From contig JBOGWA010000128.1 in NCBI GenBank assembly GCA_050693155.1, forward strand, positions 11,036-75,035: DNA of 64,000 nt, read 5' to 3'. A model generated the notes under the pieces. That model saw only the letters and a program-made list of their open reading frames with translations, made no database searches and was not told where the DNA came from. A program made the position numbers and the translations under genes. This document shows, in pieces, positions 8,680-17,205 of the stretch (positions are counted from its first letter, which is position 1; each line of letters begins with the position of its first letter). The stretch comes from JBOGWA01 sp050693155 (lineage in GTDB: Bacteria; Actinomycetota; UBA4738; CALAEC01).

Positions 8680-9540
8680 ATGAAGCCTGAGGACGTCAAG
8701 AAGGTTTCCGTGATCGGCTGCGGCATCATGGGTTCCGGGATCGTCGAGGTCTGCGCGAAAGCCGGGACCGAGGTGACGTTCGTTGAGAGAGACGACGCGA
8801 GGCGTGACCGCGGTCAGGGCTCGATCGAAAAGTCGCTCGCGAAGGCGGTCGAGCGCGAGAAGATCACGGCCGAGGAACGGGATCAGGTACTTGGACGGAT
8901 CAGCGGCAGCCTCGATCTCGACGCGGCGGCTGACGCCGATCTCGTCATCGAGGCCGTGACCGAAGATCTGGAGACCAAGCTCGACGTCTTCCGGACGCTC
9001 GACAAGATCACGCGCGACGAGATCGTCCTCGCGACCAACACGTCGTCGCTTCCCGTGATTCAGATGGCGTCCGCGACGATCCGCCCGGACAAGGTGTTGG
9101 GGATGCACTTCTTCAATCCGGCACAGATCATGGGGCTGCTCGAGCTGGTTCGTGCGCTCACGACATCGGACGAGACTCTCGAGTTCGCGACGGGGTTCGG
9201 CGAGCGCCTCGGGAAGACCACGGTCGTCGCCAAGGACCGTGCGGGGTTCATCGTGAACTACCTGCTCACGACCTATTTGAACGCCGCCGTGCGGATGTAC
9301 GAGGAAGGGTTCGCCACGAAGGAGGACATCGATACGGCGGTGAAGCTCGGACTCGGACATCCGATGGGACCGCTCGAGCTCTTGGACCTCATCGGCCTGG
9401 ACACGATGGCGTCGGTCGCCGAGGTGCTCTACGAGGAGTTCAGGGATCCCGACTTCGCCGCGTCGCCGCTGGCCCGGCGAATGGTGCAGGCCGGCTACCT
9501 GGGAAGGAAGACCGGCAAGGGCTTCTACGACTACTCGTAG
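8680..9540 (+). CDS. 3-hydroxybutyryl-CoA dehydrogenase
   Basis: A 286-residue single-domain-pair 3-hydroxyacyl-CoA dehydrogenase of the PaaH/Hbd type. The N-terminal Rossmann motif VIGCGIMGSGI is at 12-22 with an acidic residue ending the second strand (VTFVER), giving NAD(P) binding. MHFFNPAQIMGLLELV holds the catalytic His-Asn region, and the C-terminal 3HCDH domain reads FIVNYLL, then GLGHPMGPLELLDLIGLD and GRKTGKGFYDYS. It oxidises or reduces acetoacetyl-CoA/3-hydroxybutyryl-CoA. A strong AGGAGG precedes the ATG. With the thiolase at 42687 and crotonyl-CoA carboxylase/reductase at 31326 it supplies the early ethylmalonyl-CoA pathway steps; it could equally act in beta-oxidation. The next gene follows after 19 bases. 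Confidence 0.93.
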   Translation: MKPEDVKKVSVIGCGIMGSGIVEVCAKAGTEVTFVERDDARRDRGQGSIEKSLAKAVEREKITAEERDQVLGRISGSLDLDAAADADLVIEAVTEDLETKLDVFRTLDKITRDEIVLATNTSSLPVIQMASATIRPDKVLGMHFFNPAQIMGLLELVRALTTSDETLEFATGFGERLGKTTVVAKDRAGFIVNYLLTTYLNAAVRMYEEGFATKEDIDTAVKLGLGHPMGPLELLDLIGLDTMASVAEVLYEEFRDPDFAASPLARRMVQAGYLGRKTGKGFYDYS

Positions 9541-9559
9541 GACGGATTCCGGCAAGGCC

Positions 9560-10405
9560 GTGCCGAAGGCGATCGATCTGCACGTCCACCTCCCGACAGA
9601 GGAATGGCTCGAGGGCGCCATCGGCCCACACCTGGAGGCGACCGAGGCGTACTTCCGGGCCCGGCCCGAGCGGAAGTCGCTCGACGAGATCGCTGAGGAG
9701 TATCGGGAGCGCGACATCCTCGGCGTCGTCCTCGATTGGGACGACGAGTCGGTCACCGGGCGGGGCTGGCTCGGAAACGAATTTCTCTCCTCGTTGGCGC
9801 AGCGGTATCCGGGCGTCCTGATGGGGTTCGGGTCGGTCGACCCGTACGCCTCCGACGCCCTCGACGAGATGGCGCGAGCCGCCGATCTCGGATTGAAGGG
9901 ACTGAAGTTCCATCCGACAATGCAGGCGTTCGAGCCCGGCGACGAACGCTTCTATCCGCTCTGGGAGCGGGCCCAGGACCTCGGCCTGGCGCTCCTGTTC
10001 CACACCGGCACCTGCGGGATCGCCGCCGGCACCCCCGGGGCCGGGGGGACGAAGATCCGCTACTCGCACCCGGGATTCCTCGATGCCGTCGGGGCCGACT
10101 TCCCCGGCGTCACGTGGATCGCCGCGCACTTCGGGTGGCCGTGGTTCCTCGAGTGCCTCGCGATCGCGCTCCACAAGGCGAACGTGTGGATCGAGCTGTC
10201 GGGCTGGGCCCCTAAATATCTGCCGCCGGAAGTCGTCCGCGAAGCGGGGAAGCGATTGAACGAGCGGACCGTATTCGGGAGCGACTATCCGTTCATCTCG
10301 CTCGACCGCTGGTTCGAGGAAGCGGCGGACCTGCCGTGGGACGAGGAAGCGAGGGCGAACATCCTTTGGAAGAACGCCGCCCGACTGCTCGGCCTCGACG
10401 GCTAG
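9560..10405 (+). CDS. Amidohydrolase family 2 metal-dependent hydrolase
   Basis: A 281-residue TIM-barrel protein of the amidohydrolase-2 (ACMSD-like) family, started at GTG 9560. Metal-site signatures are the HxH after strand one (His8-Val-His10), a lysine-containing GLKGLKFHP segment near 111-119, FHTGT near 150, HFGWPW after the sixth strand and a late GSDYPF with the catalytic Asp. Family members hydrolyse or decarboxylate small aromatic and aliphatic acids; the substrate is not evident. It is separated from the 3-hydroxybutyryl-CoA dehydrogenase by 19 bases, so the two are probably cotranscribed. It converges on the SIMPL lipoprotein gene, with only three bases between the stops. A hydrolase or decarboxylase role is equally possible. 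Confidence 0.85.
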   Translation: MPKAIDLHVHLPTEEWLEGAIGPHLEATEAYFRARPERKSLDEIAEEYRERDILGVVLDWDDESVTGRGWLGNEFLSSLAQRYPGVLMGFGSVDPYASDALDEMARAADLGLKGLKFHPTMQAFEPGDERFYPLWERAQDLGLALLFHTGTCGIAAGTPGAGGTKIRYSHPGFLDAVGADFPGVTWIAAHFGWPWFLECLAIALHKANVWIELSGWAPKYLPPEVVREAGKRLNERTVFGSDYPFISLDRWFEEAADLPWDEEARANILWKNAARLLGLDG

Positions 10406-10408
10406 CGG

Positions 10409-11137
10409 CTAGTCGCGAATCTCGAAGCGAACCTCGACCCGGACCGTGATCTCCTGGGTTCCGGTCTCGATCCGCGGTGCCAGCGAGGCAAACGCTTTGG
10501 CCGTGTCGGCATTGAGGGTGGCGGGCAGTCGCAGCGCTGCTCCGCCCCCGAAGCCTGAGATCTCCCGAATGGAGAACGGAGACCCCAGCTTCACCCCTGC
10601 AGTGTCGGCCAGCTCTTCGCCTCGCCGGATCGCGTCCTCAACTGCCCGCATCCGTGCTTGCTCCCTCGCAGCTTCCTCATCGGAAACCTCGAGGGACATC
10701 CTCTCGACCCGCGCGTCGTCTCCCGCTGCGGCGACGGCGGCAGCAACGACCTCCCCGGCCTTCGTCAGATCCCCGATGGTGACGCGGAACATCTCGGTTC
10801 CCGCGAAGCCGATGATCGTCCCTCGATCGTCGAACTGTGGATTTACGTCGAGCCTGGTCGTGCGGATGTCCCGCTCCGGAACGCCGTTCGCGACGATCGC
10901 CTGAAGCATCGCTCTCGCTCCACGGCTCACGGCATCCAGGGCTTCGGTCGCCGAGGCTGCCTCCGAGACGACTCCCATCGAAACCACCAACGTGTCGGGC
11001 CTGACCTCCACGCGACCGACTCCAGTGACGACGAGGCCGCTGGCGTCCCGCCCGGCCGCTGGTGTCTCGACGGTCGTTCGGCTGCATGCCCCCAATGCCA
11101 ATGCGAGAATCAGCAACCCCGCGAGTCGTTTCGACAT
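10409..11137 (-). CDS. SIMPL-domain (DUF541) lipoprotein
   Basis: A 242-residue exported lipoprotein. The first 18 residues are a hydrophobic signal ending in the lipobox LGAC, so Cys18 would be lipidated and the protein anchored outside the membrane. The remainder matches the SIMPL/DUF541 family (YggE/BP26-like): VVTGVGRVEVRPDTLVVSMGV, then a helix rich in Ala/Glu, DIRTTRLDVNPQFDD, and the C-terminal ITVRVEVRFEI strand. The molecular role is not established; E. coli YggE has been linked to oxidative stress. AAGGAGG lies six bases before the ATG and fixes the start. The 3' end abuts the convergent amidohydrolase gene. Confidence 0.88.
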   Translation of the reverse strand: MSKRLAGLLILALALGACSRTTVETPAAGRDASGLVVTGVGRVEVRPDTLVVSMGVVSEAASATEALDAVSRGARAMLQAIVANGVPERDIRTTRLDVNPQFDDRGTIIGFAGTEMFRVTIGDLTKAGEVVAAAVAAAGDDARVERMSLEVSDEEAAREQARMRAVEDAIRRGEELADTAGVKLGSPFSIREISGFGGGAALRLPATLNADTAKAFASLAPRIETGTQEITVRVEVRFEIRD

Positions 11138-11227
11138 AGCTTGCCTCCTTGAGGGGCGTCGGAACCCTCTCTCTATCCGACGTTCGGACGTCGTGTTCGG
11201 CTTAGGTGACGAGGAATCCTGCGGGAC

Positions 11228-11248
11228 GAGGACTTCTAGAGGACTTCT
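11228..11248. repeat. Tandem 11-bp direct repeat
   Basis: GAGGACTTCT occurs at 11228-11237 and again at 11239-11248, one base apart, in the short gap between the thioesterase stop (11261) and the SIMPL lipoprotein start. It may be slippage; no function is visible. Confidence 0.6.
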
Positions 11249-11260
11249 GACCGGTTTGCC

Positions 11261-11710
11261 CTAGAAAGCGCCGGGGGCTTCCATGACGATGAAGGTCGCG
11301 CTCGCGCGGGCCAGAAGTCGGTCGGTCTCGTCGTAGACCTCGGCTTCCCCGTAGCCCATGCGACGGCCGAGGTGAACGGCTCGGCCGCGAGCGACGAGAC
11401 GGTTTCCCTCTCCTTTGGACAGGAAGTGAACGTTCAGCTGCGCGGTTCGGTGCGAAAACCCGGGCCGGAGCTTCGAGCGGAGCGCGAGACCGATCGCGGT
11501 GTCGGCGACCGCCGAGATGATGCCCCCGTGGACGATCCGCTGGGGATTGAAATGGCGATCCTCGTCGAGTTCCATGACGATCTCCGCCTCCCCGCCTCCG
11601 ACGGACGTGAGCTCCATCCCCGACCACCGGTGAAACGGCGAGCCCTTGACGCGCTCGCGAAGCTGCTCGAGATGGCGCTCGTCCAGCTCCTCGGTCACGT
11701 CGTCGCTCAT
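11261..11710 (-). CDS. PaaI-type hotdog thioesterase
   Basis: A 149-residue single-domain hotdog protein. ERVKGSPFHRWSGMELTSVGGGEAEI is followed by the family hallmark HGGIISAVADTAIGLAL (about residues 61-77), TAQLNVHFLS, then GRAVHLGRRMGYGEAEVYDETDRLLARASATFIV. The HGG plus Asp pattern is that of PaaI/YbdB-like acyl-CoA thioesterases that hydrolyse aromatic or short acyl-CoA esters. AAGGAG lies shortly before the ATG. It sits 27 bases downstream of the PLP-enzyme gene on the same strand, so it could be the tail of that transcript. The exact acyl substrate is unknown. Confidence 0.88.
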   Translation of the reverse strand: MSDDVTEELDERHLEQLRERVKGSPFHRWSGMELTSVGGGEAEIVMELDEDRHFNPQRIVHGGIISAVADTAIGLALRSKLRPGFSHRTAQLNVHFLSKGEGNRLVARGRAVHLGRRMGYGEAEVYDETDRLLARASATFIVMEAPGAF

Positions 11711-11737
11711 CGCGGCTCCTTGTCTCTTCCCCAGAAT

Positions 11738-12847
11738 CTACGCCGGCGCGCTGCCCAGGGCCTTCAGCGCCGTTTGGACGTCGTCCTCGTTGTTGAAGGC
11801 GTGAAAGCCCAGCCTCAGGAAACCGCCGCGCACGGCGGCGCGCACCTGGTGCTCGTTCAGCCGCTCCTGTAGCCCCTCGGGCTCCGAAACGGTGACACCG
11901 ACGATGTGGCTCGGCTCCTCCTCCGGCACGACCCGGAATCCTTGCTCCTGCGCGCCCTCGCGGAAGGTGGCCGCCAGGTCGAGGCAGCGGGTTTCGACCT
12001 CCTGGGGATCCAGCTCACGGAGGAGATCGAGCGCAGCCCGGGCCCCCGGCCACGCGAACCACACCAGCGACACGTCAAGCTTGCGGGCGGCCTTCGGGTA
12101 TTCGAGCGGCCCGCCGTAATAGTCGGCGTACGGATCTTCGGGCGTCTTCCAATTGGGGCCGAGGGGCCGCAGCTCGTCGATGCGGTCGGGCCGAACGTAG
12201 AGCCACGCGGCGCCGCGCGGTCCGAGAAGCCACTTGTAGCCGTGCGTCGTCGCATAGTCCACGCCTGAGGTTGTCGCATCGAACCGAAGGGCGCCCAGGG
12301 ACTGGCAGACATCCACGAAAACCCGAGTGCCGTGGTCTCGAGCCGCGTCGACGAGCAGGGGGAGGTCAACGCGGAAACCGTTCGATGATTGGACCAGACT
12401 GACGGCGATGAGGACGGTGTCGTCGTCGATCTCCCGAGCGAGGGTCTCCGTTGGGACGATGCCGTCGTCGTTCGCCGGCACATCGACGACGTCGAATCCT
12501 CGGTCTCGGAGCGCGATCCAGGGGAAGTAGTTGCTTCGAAACTCGTTGCCGCCGACGACGACCCGGCCCCGCGGAAGCGACATCGCGACCGTGGCAGCGG
12601 CGAAGGAGACGGACGAGACGAGCGCGATCGATTCCGGTGAGCCGTGGATGAGCTCGGCGAAGAGCGGCCGGGTCTCGTAGGCCTCTGCCTCCCACGCCCG
12701 CCAGCTGAAGTCGCCCGTTTCCCACTCTCGCTCCACGCGCCGGAGGGCCTCGATCACCGGCCGCGCGGCGGGTGGAGCGGTCGGGGTGTTCAACCAGACA
12801 TGGCGTTCGAGCGCCGGGAAGAGCGAACGGAACTCGGCCAGGTTCAT
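11738..12847 (-). CDS. Aminotransferase class V / cysteine desulfurase-like PLP enzyme
   Basis: A 369-residue fold-type I PLP enzyme. The start at ATG 12847 overlaps the TGA of the upstream glycosyltransferase (ATGA). An open frame continues upstream but its sequence is Arg/Ala-rich noise. Key features are FVDVCQSLGAL with the PLP-ring Asp, and DYATTHGYKWLLGPRG with Lys at about 220 as the Schiff-base lysine. The sequence resembles SufS/CsdA-like and isopenicillin-N-epimerase-like families. There is no clear catalytic cysteine loop, so desulfurase activity is doubtful. It follows two glycosyltransferases, which could mean an amino-sugar or small-molecule modification step, but this is only context. 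Confidence 0.85.
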   Translation of the reverse strand: MNLAEFRSLFPALERHVWLNTPTAPPAARPVIEALRRVEREWETGDFSWRAWEAEAYETRPLFAELIHGSPESIALVSSVSFAAATVAMSLPRGRVVVGGNEFRSNYFPWIALRDRGFDVVDVPANDDGIVPTETLAREIDDDTVLIAVSLVQSSNGFRVDLPLLVDAARDHGTRVFVDVCQSLGALRFDATTSGVDYATTHGYKWLLGPRGAAWLYVRPDRIDELRPLGPNWKTPEDPYADYYGGPLEYPKAARKLDVSLVWFAWPGARAALDLLRELDPQEVETRCLDLAATFREGAQEQGFRVVPEEEPSHIVGVTVSEPEGLQERLNEHQVRAAVRGGFLRLGFHAFNNEDDVQTALKALGSAPA

Positions 12848-13764
12848 GCTCGTCGTCGCCCGGCGAGCCGCCCGCTCACATAGCCGGCCATCTTCGCGAC
12901 GTCGATGAGCGCCATGAGCGCCGGTACGGCCGCGACGGTGGCGGTCCGTTCGACCGGGCCGGGTAGGAGTCGCATCGCCCGGCGAATCCGCCGCGATGCG
13001 TACCAGGCGGCCGCGAGGCCGAAGGCTCCCAGCGCCGGCCGGCTCCGCACGGCGAGCGCCGCAACGAGAGCTCCGTACGCGCCGAAGCGAATCGCGTGCC
13101 GCTCCTGATACAGACCCGCGTAGCCGTCGCCCCACGCGTAGCCCGAGTACTGGCGCCAAAGGCCGGGAAGCGTTCCCCGCATTCGCCAGTACGCCACGGC
13201 TTCTGGCACGAACCGGAGATCCAGCGCGAGCTCGCGGAGCCGGTGGTTGAGCCACATGTCCTCACCGATCGGGAGCCATTCCGGATAGCCGCCGACGAGC
13301 TCGAGCGTCTCGCGACGGAAGGCGATCGAGCGCGACGAGGGCATGTAGCGGTCGGGATCGACTTCCTCAGCCTCCGGAAGGCCGATCGCGGCCGAGCAGG
13401 CCTCGAAGAACCCCCTCGCGATGGGGCGCGTGAACCCCATCGCGGCGTCGGCGCCGTCCTCCAAGGCCTTGGTGAGGGACTGGAGCCAGACGGGGGAGAG
13501 CACGCAGTCGCCGTCGGAGAGCGCGATGAGATCGTGCGTGGCGGCGCGAATGCCGACGTTGCGCCCTCGGGAGATCCCCGCCCCGGGCTCGTCGAGCAAC
13601 GTCACATCGGGCGCGGCGCGGAGCGCCTCGAGCGTCCCGTCGGAGGACCCTCCATCGACGATGACGATCTCCTCGGGCGGCCGCGTTTGCGCCCGGACGG
13701 AGGTGAGAAACTCGCCGATGTCCGCGGCGGCGTCCTTGACCGTCGTGACGAGCGAGACTTTCAA
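12844..13764 (-). CDS. Glycosyltransferase family 2
   Basis: A 306-residue GT-A enzyme, TTG start at 13764. SLVTTVKDAAADIGEFLTSV opens the Rossmann-like half, VIVDGGSSDGT binds the nucleotide, and ALSDGDCVLSPVW contains the DxD-like metal site. GYPEWLPIGEDMWLNHRL gives the acceptor-side ED motif typical of GT2. After about residue 210 there are hydrophobic stretches (ALVAALAV, LGAFGLAAAWY, VAAVPALMALIDV) that probably associate with the membrane. It transfers a sugar from a nucleotide donor to a lipid or glycan. It lies 12 bases after the GT4 gene and overlaps the PLP enzyme by ATGA, so the three form one operon. Confidence 0.9.
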   Translation of the reverse strand: MKVSLVTTVKDAAADIGEFLTSVRAQTRPPEEIVIVDGGSSDGTLEALRAAPDVTLLDEPGAGISRGRNVGIRAATHDLIALSDGDCVLSPVWLQSLTKALEDGADAAMGFTRPIARGFFEACSAAIGLPEAEEVDPDRYMPSSRSIAFRRETLELVGGYPEWLPIGEDMWLNHRLRELALDLRFVPEAVAYWRMRGTLPGLWRQYSGYAWGDGYAGLYQERHAIRFGAYGALVAALAVRSRPALGAFGLAAAWYASRRIRRAMRLLPGPVERTATVAAVPALMALIDVAKMAGYVSGRLAGRRRA

Positions 13765-13776
13765 CGGACCTTGAGT

Positions 13777-14901
13777 CTAGTTGAGGACCCGTTCGTAGAC
13801 CCGGAGTGTGAGACGGGCCGTTCGTTCCCACGAGAACTGTTCCGCGCGCGCACGAGCGGACGCGGACAGCACAGCGGACCGGTCCGCGTCGGTCAGCACG
13901 TGCTCGATGGCGTCGGCGATTTCCCGGACCGACCTTGGCTCCACCATGAGCGCCGCGTCGCCTGCGACTTCGGGGAGAGACGAGGTGCTCGACACGATGG
14001 TGGGCACGCCACGAGCCATCGCCTCGAGAACCGGGAGCCCGAAGCCCTCGTACAGCGACGGATATACGAAGACCGCGGCTCGCCGGTACAGAGCGTCCAG
14101 GTCCTCCGACGCCGTCATGCCCGTGAGCACGATCTCACCCGGGCCCTCGCTGCGGAGCTCTCGGAGCAGTCGCTCGGTCCGCCACCCGAGCGGTCCGGCC
14201 AGCACGAGGGTGTGCGGCAACCCCGCCGCCGTGACGGCACGTCGATACGCCCGGATGAGGCGTACGAGGTTCTTTCTCGGCTCGAGCGTCCCAACGAACA
14301 GCACGAAAGGATCCGGAATCTTGAGGCGCTCGAGCACCCGATCGGTGTCGCCGTTTGCCGAGCGGATCGTGGCCGCCAGGGGGACCACGTGGATTCGCTT
14401 GGGATCGGCGTGTGTGAATCGGGCAAGGTCCTTTGCGGTGTTCTCCGACACGGTGATGAGGGCGTCGGCGCGTCGGGCCGCCTGCGCCGTGCCGAATCGG
14501 TAGAGGGCACGCCACACGGGCGGGAAGAGACTGGGGTAGATGCGGGGCGCGAGGTCGTGGACCGTAACGATCAGGCGCTGGCCGAGGCCGGGGGGAGGAA
14601 CGCTTGCCGGCGAGGGCGCGTGGAGCAGATCGAGTGTCGCGAGTTCGGGAGGAAGCGCAGGCCGGTTGGCCAGGAGCCAGCGGGGGTAAAGACGCCGGAT
14701 CGAGCCGGGGACATGGTCGATGGGAAACGGCTGCATCCATGGTTCGGAGGACCGAGCGAGGCCGATATCGGTGTGAAAGAGCGTGACGTCGAGGCCCGAA
14801 TCGACCGACGCGAGGGCGGGGACGAGCTCACGAATGTAGGTCCCGATCCCTCCGGGCGCCGAAGCGAATATCTGGTCGATATGGAACGCAACCGACGTCA
14901 C
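13777..14901 (-). CDS. Glycosyltransferase family 4 (GT-B)
   Basis: A 374-residue GT-B glycosyltransferase from GTG 14901. The N-terminal FHIDQIFASAPGGIGTYIREL segment gives the glycine-rich donor loop, and VTVHDLAPRIYP and ITVSENTAKDLARF sit in the first domain. The C-terminal GT4 domain has FVLFVGTLEPRKNL, EIVLTGMTASEDLDALYRRA and YPSLYEGFGLPVLEAMARGVP with the EGFGLP E-x7-E-type nucleotide-sugar site. It closely resembles the other GT4 enzyme at 50771 in organisation. It is probably a mannosyl- or rhamnosyl-type transferase in a surface glycan pathway, but the sugar is not readable. It is the first gene of a minus-strand operon leading away from the Tad locus. Confidence 0.92.
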   Translation of the reverse strand: MTSVAFHIDQIFASAPGGIGTYIRELVPALASVDSGLDVTLFHTDIGLARSSEPWMQPFPIDHVPGSIRRLYPRWLLANRPALPPELATLDLLHAPSPASVPPPGLGQRLIVTVHDLAPRIYPSLFPPVWRALYRFGTAQAARRADALITVSENTAKDLARFTHADPKRIHVVPLAATIRSANGDTDRVLERLKIPDPFVLFVGTLEPRKNLVRLIRAYRRAVTAAGLPHTLVLAGPLGWRTERLLRELRSEGPGEIVLTGMTASEDLDALYRRAAVFVYPSLYEGFGLPVLEAMARGVPTIVSSTSSLPEVAGDAALMVEPRSVREIADAIEHVLTDADRSAVLSASARARAEQFSWERTARLTLRVYERVLN

Positions 14902-15014
14902 GGATGAAAGCGTAATCGGGCCTTGTGTCCCTCTGCGTCCCCTCGGGGTAGTCCCGTCCCACCTACGTCGTTTGTGGCGTCAAGGCCGGCGGTTCACGTT
15001 TCGATAGCGCTCAT

Positions 15015-15374
15015 ATGGCGCCGGCAGTGTCACTCCGAGAGGCTCTCGATATCCTCGAGACCGGGCAGATCGGCGCAGTGCTGATCGTCATCGACCCGGC
15101 AGCGACCCGAGCCCTCCTCGCGGCCACGGCGCCAGACGCTGTGGAGCCCGGAGCGGAACCCGCGGTCGCTGGCCGGCCCCTCTACCTCACGCCGATCGAG
15201 CGCAGGGTGCTGGCCCTCGTGGCGGGAGGAAAGGCGAACAAGCAGGTGGCGTTCGAGCTCGGCATCTCTCCGCTCACGGTGAAGAACCACCTCGCCCGGA
15301 TCCGGGCTCGATTCGGGGCGGCCGACAGGACTCAGGTCGTCGCCCTCGCGATACGCGCCGGACTCCTCGACTAG
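15015..15374 (+). CDS. Small LuxR-type HTH protein next to the Tad locus
   Basis: A 119-residue protein with a C-terminal LuxR/GerE helix-turn-helix (about 57-119): LTPIERRVLALVAGGKANKQVAFELGI, then SPLTVKNHLARIRARFG and TQVVALAIRAGLL. This is the standard four-helix DNA-binding domain, with the recognition helix around SPLTVKNHL. The N-terminal 55 residues contain no receiver-domain phosphoacceptor pattern (AVLIVIDPAATRALLA is the only strand-like piece), so it is not a complete response regulator. It converges on tadC with 13 bases between stops and may regulate the pilus operon, whose promoter region contains paired CCGATCGG sites; that link is inference. It could also be a remnant of a longer regulator. 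Confidence 0.8.
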   Translation: MAPAVSLREALDILETGQIGAVLIVIDPAATRALLAATAPDAVEPGAEPAVAGRPLYLTPIERRVLALVAGGKANKQVAFELGISPLTVKNHLARIRARFGAADRTQVVALAIRAGLLD

Positions 15375-15387
15375 GGATTCGACGCAG

Positions 15388-16272
15388 CTATCGAACGAGC
15401 AGCGTTCCCATGATGCGGATTGCCGCGGGCCCCAGGATCACGATCAACAGAGCGGGGAAGATTCCGAGGATGAGCGGGAACAGGATCTTCACCGGAGTCT
15501 TTGCGGCTCGTTCTCGTGCGTTCTGACGGCGCCGGCGTCGCATCTCCGCTGCCTGCGTTTTCAGAACCCGGCCCACCGCGATGCCGAGGCTGTCGGCCTG
15601 GAGGAGCGCAAGGACGAAGCTGGTCATCGCCGGCACACCGACCCGCTGCTTCAAGGACTGGAAGGCCTCTCGGCGCGACGCCCCGAGATTCATCTCGTGC
15701 AGGACGCGGCGGTATTCCTCCCCGAGCGGCCCATCAACCTCCTGCGCAGCCCGGTCGAGCGCGCCTTCCAGGCCAACGCCCGCCTCGACCGAGATCGCCA
15801 TGAGATCGAGTGTTTCGGGAAGCGCCCGCCCGATCGCCTCGGCTCGCGTGGATCGGCGCCGCTCCAGAATGACATCGGGAAGCAGGAATCCCGCCCCGCC
15901 GACGAGGAGGCCGAACACAGGGCCCGAGATCGGGGCACGAGACGCTGTCCAGAGCATGAGGAGCGCACCGAAGACCGCGCCGGCGCCTTTCAATGCAAGG
16001 AAGCGCTCGACAGTGATGCGGCCGCCAGCACGCGCCAGGCGCTCGCGGACACGGGACGCGTAGGCCGGGGGTGTGAGCCAACGCGTTAGACCGGCGAATG
16101 CGTGGGTCGTCGATGACGTCTCCGCGGAATCGGGTGGGGAGAATCCATGCCGACCGAGGTACCGGAGCGCTTGCCGACCCGAGGCCCGGGCCCCACCCGT
16201 TCGCACGGCCCCGAGGAGCAGGAGCGGGACCGATGCCACGAGCGCCGACAGACCGAGCGCAAGGTGGAGCAT
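15388..16272 (-). CDS. tadC: Tad pilus platform protein TadC (type II secretion F-like)
   Basis: A 294-residue polytopic inner-membrane protein of the GspF/TadC family. Hydrophobic segments lie at about 2-22 and 85-125, with a final pair near 255-290 (ILFPLILGIFPALLIVILGPAAI). The cytoplasmic T2SSF core contains LPETLDLMAISVEAGVGLEGALDRAA and GASRREAFQSLKQRVGVPAMTSFVLALLQADSLG. With TadB it forms the membrane platform that the ATPase drives to assemble or retract pilin. It begins immediately after the tadB stop (adjacent codons) and is the last gene of the pilus operon. A very basic RRRRRQNARERAAK precedes the last membrane pair. Confidence 0.92.
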   Translation of the reverse strand: MLHLALGLSALVASVPLLLLGAVRTGGARASGRQALRYLGRHGFSPPDSAETSSTTHAFAGLTRWLTPPAYASRVRERLARAGGRITVERFLALKGAGAVFGALLMLWTASRAPISGPVFGLLVGGAGFLLPDVILERRRSTRAEAIGRALPETLDLMAISVEAGVGLEGALDRAAQEVDGPLGEEYRRVLHEMNLGASRREAFQSLKQRVGVPAMTSFVLALLQADSLGIAVGRVLKTQAAEMRRRRRQNARERAAKTPVKILFPLILGIFPALLIVILGPAAIRIMGTLLVR

Positions 16273-17205
16273 CTAGGCCTCCACCTTGGTGATCCGCGTC
16301 ATCCAGATCGTGCCGATGGCCATCAGGACCCCCGCCGTCACGGTCAGGATCCACCCCAGCGGGGTCGACACGAGCAAGGCCAGATACGACGGGTTGACGA
16401 TCGAGAAGAAGGTTGCAACGACGAAGGGCAGAGCGATGAGGATGTAGGCTGAGATCCTTCCCTCGGCGGTCAAGGTTCGGACCTCTCGCTTGAGCTCGTG
16501 CCGGAACCGAACGAAGTCGGCCAAGGTTCGAAGCAGATCGGAGAGTGAAGCACCGAAGTCCTGCTGGATCCGGATCGCCCGAACACACCATGCGTAGTCG
16601 CGGCTGCCGGTCCTCGCCGCGGAGGCCTCGAGCGCATCGACGAGCGATTCGCCGAGCCGATTGTCGGCCATGACGCGGTCGAACTCCGTGGCGACCGGCG
16701 GCTGCCCCTCGGCGGCGAGCAACTCCATGGCCTGGGCCAGCGAGGCGCCGGCTTCCAGGGAGCCGGCCAGCAAGTCGAGCGCGTCCGGGAGCTCGTTCTC
16801 GAATCGATCGACCCAGCGGTTCGCCCGCCGCCGAAGCAGGATCCGGGCGGCAGGGGGAGCGATGGCTGTGGTAACGAGCCCGACGGCCGTGCTGCGAAAC
16901 AGGAGCCCGGCAAGGACCCCGGCGAAGATCGCAACCCCAGCCGCGCCGGCGACGAACTCGCCCGGGGACAGGCGCAGCCCGACGCGGGGAAGCTCGGCTC
17001 CCAGGCGGCGCCCGAGGCTCGTGCTCGCAACGGCCTTCTCCGCCGCTCGACCGAGCAGTCCGAATCGCGTTTCGACGGCAGCTTCTGCTCGATGCCCGAG
17101 GCCCTCCGGGAGGCGCCGCCCCGACCGTCGCGAGACGAGGGCGAGCCCAACCACGGCGACTCCCGCGCCGATCAGGACCGCGCCGAGGAGCGCAAGAGAC
17201 CTCAT
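16273..17205 (-). CDS. tadB: Tad pilus platform protein TadB
   Basis: A 310-residue GspF-family platform protein. The start is ATG 17205, which overlaps the tadA TGA (ATGA) and is preceded by GAGGAAGGG; a start 11 codons upstream is possible but lacks these signals. The first membrane segment is SLALLGAVLIGAGVAVVGLAL, and others are near 100-130 and at the C-terminus (ISAYILIALPFVVATFFSIV and LGWILTVTAGVLMAIGTIWM). The T2SSF core reads FENELPDALDLLAGSLEAGASLAQAMELLA, followed by QQDFGASLSDLLRTLADFVRFRHELKREV. It pairs with TadC, coded immediately downstream, as the membrane base of the Flp pilus machine. Confidence 0.92.
   Translation of the reverse strand: MRSLALLGAVLIGAGVAVVGLALVSRRSGRRLPEGLGHRAEAAVETRFGLLGRAAEKAVASTSLGRRLGAELPRVGLRLSPGEFVAGAAGVAIFAGVLAGLLFRSTAVGLVTTAIAPPAARILLRRRANRWVDRFENELPDALDLLAGSLEAGASLAQAMELLAAEGQPPVATEFDRVMADNRLGESLVDALEASAARTGSRDYAWCVRAIRIQQDFGASLSDLLRTLADFVRFRHELKREVRTLTAEGRISAYILIALPFVVATFFSIVNPSYLALLVSTPLGWILTVTAGVLMAIGTIWMTRITKVEA

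Noticed and set aside
11228..11248. Tandem 11-bp repeat as a regulatory iteron
   Set aside because: Only two units and in a 3' flank; replication slippage explains it equally well.
13096..14907. A long plus-strand frame of about 600 codons opposite the glycosyltransferase genes
   Set aside because: Antisense shadow typical of high-GC DNA. Composition is Arg/Gly/Asp-rich without domains, while both minus-strand genes are clear glycosyltransferases.
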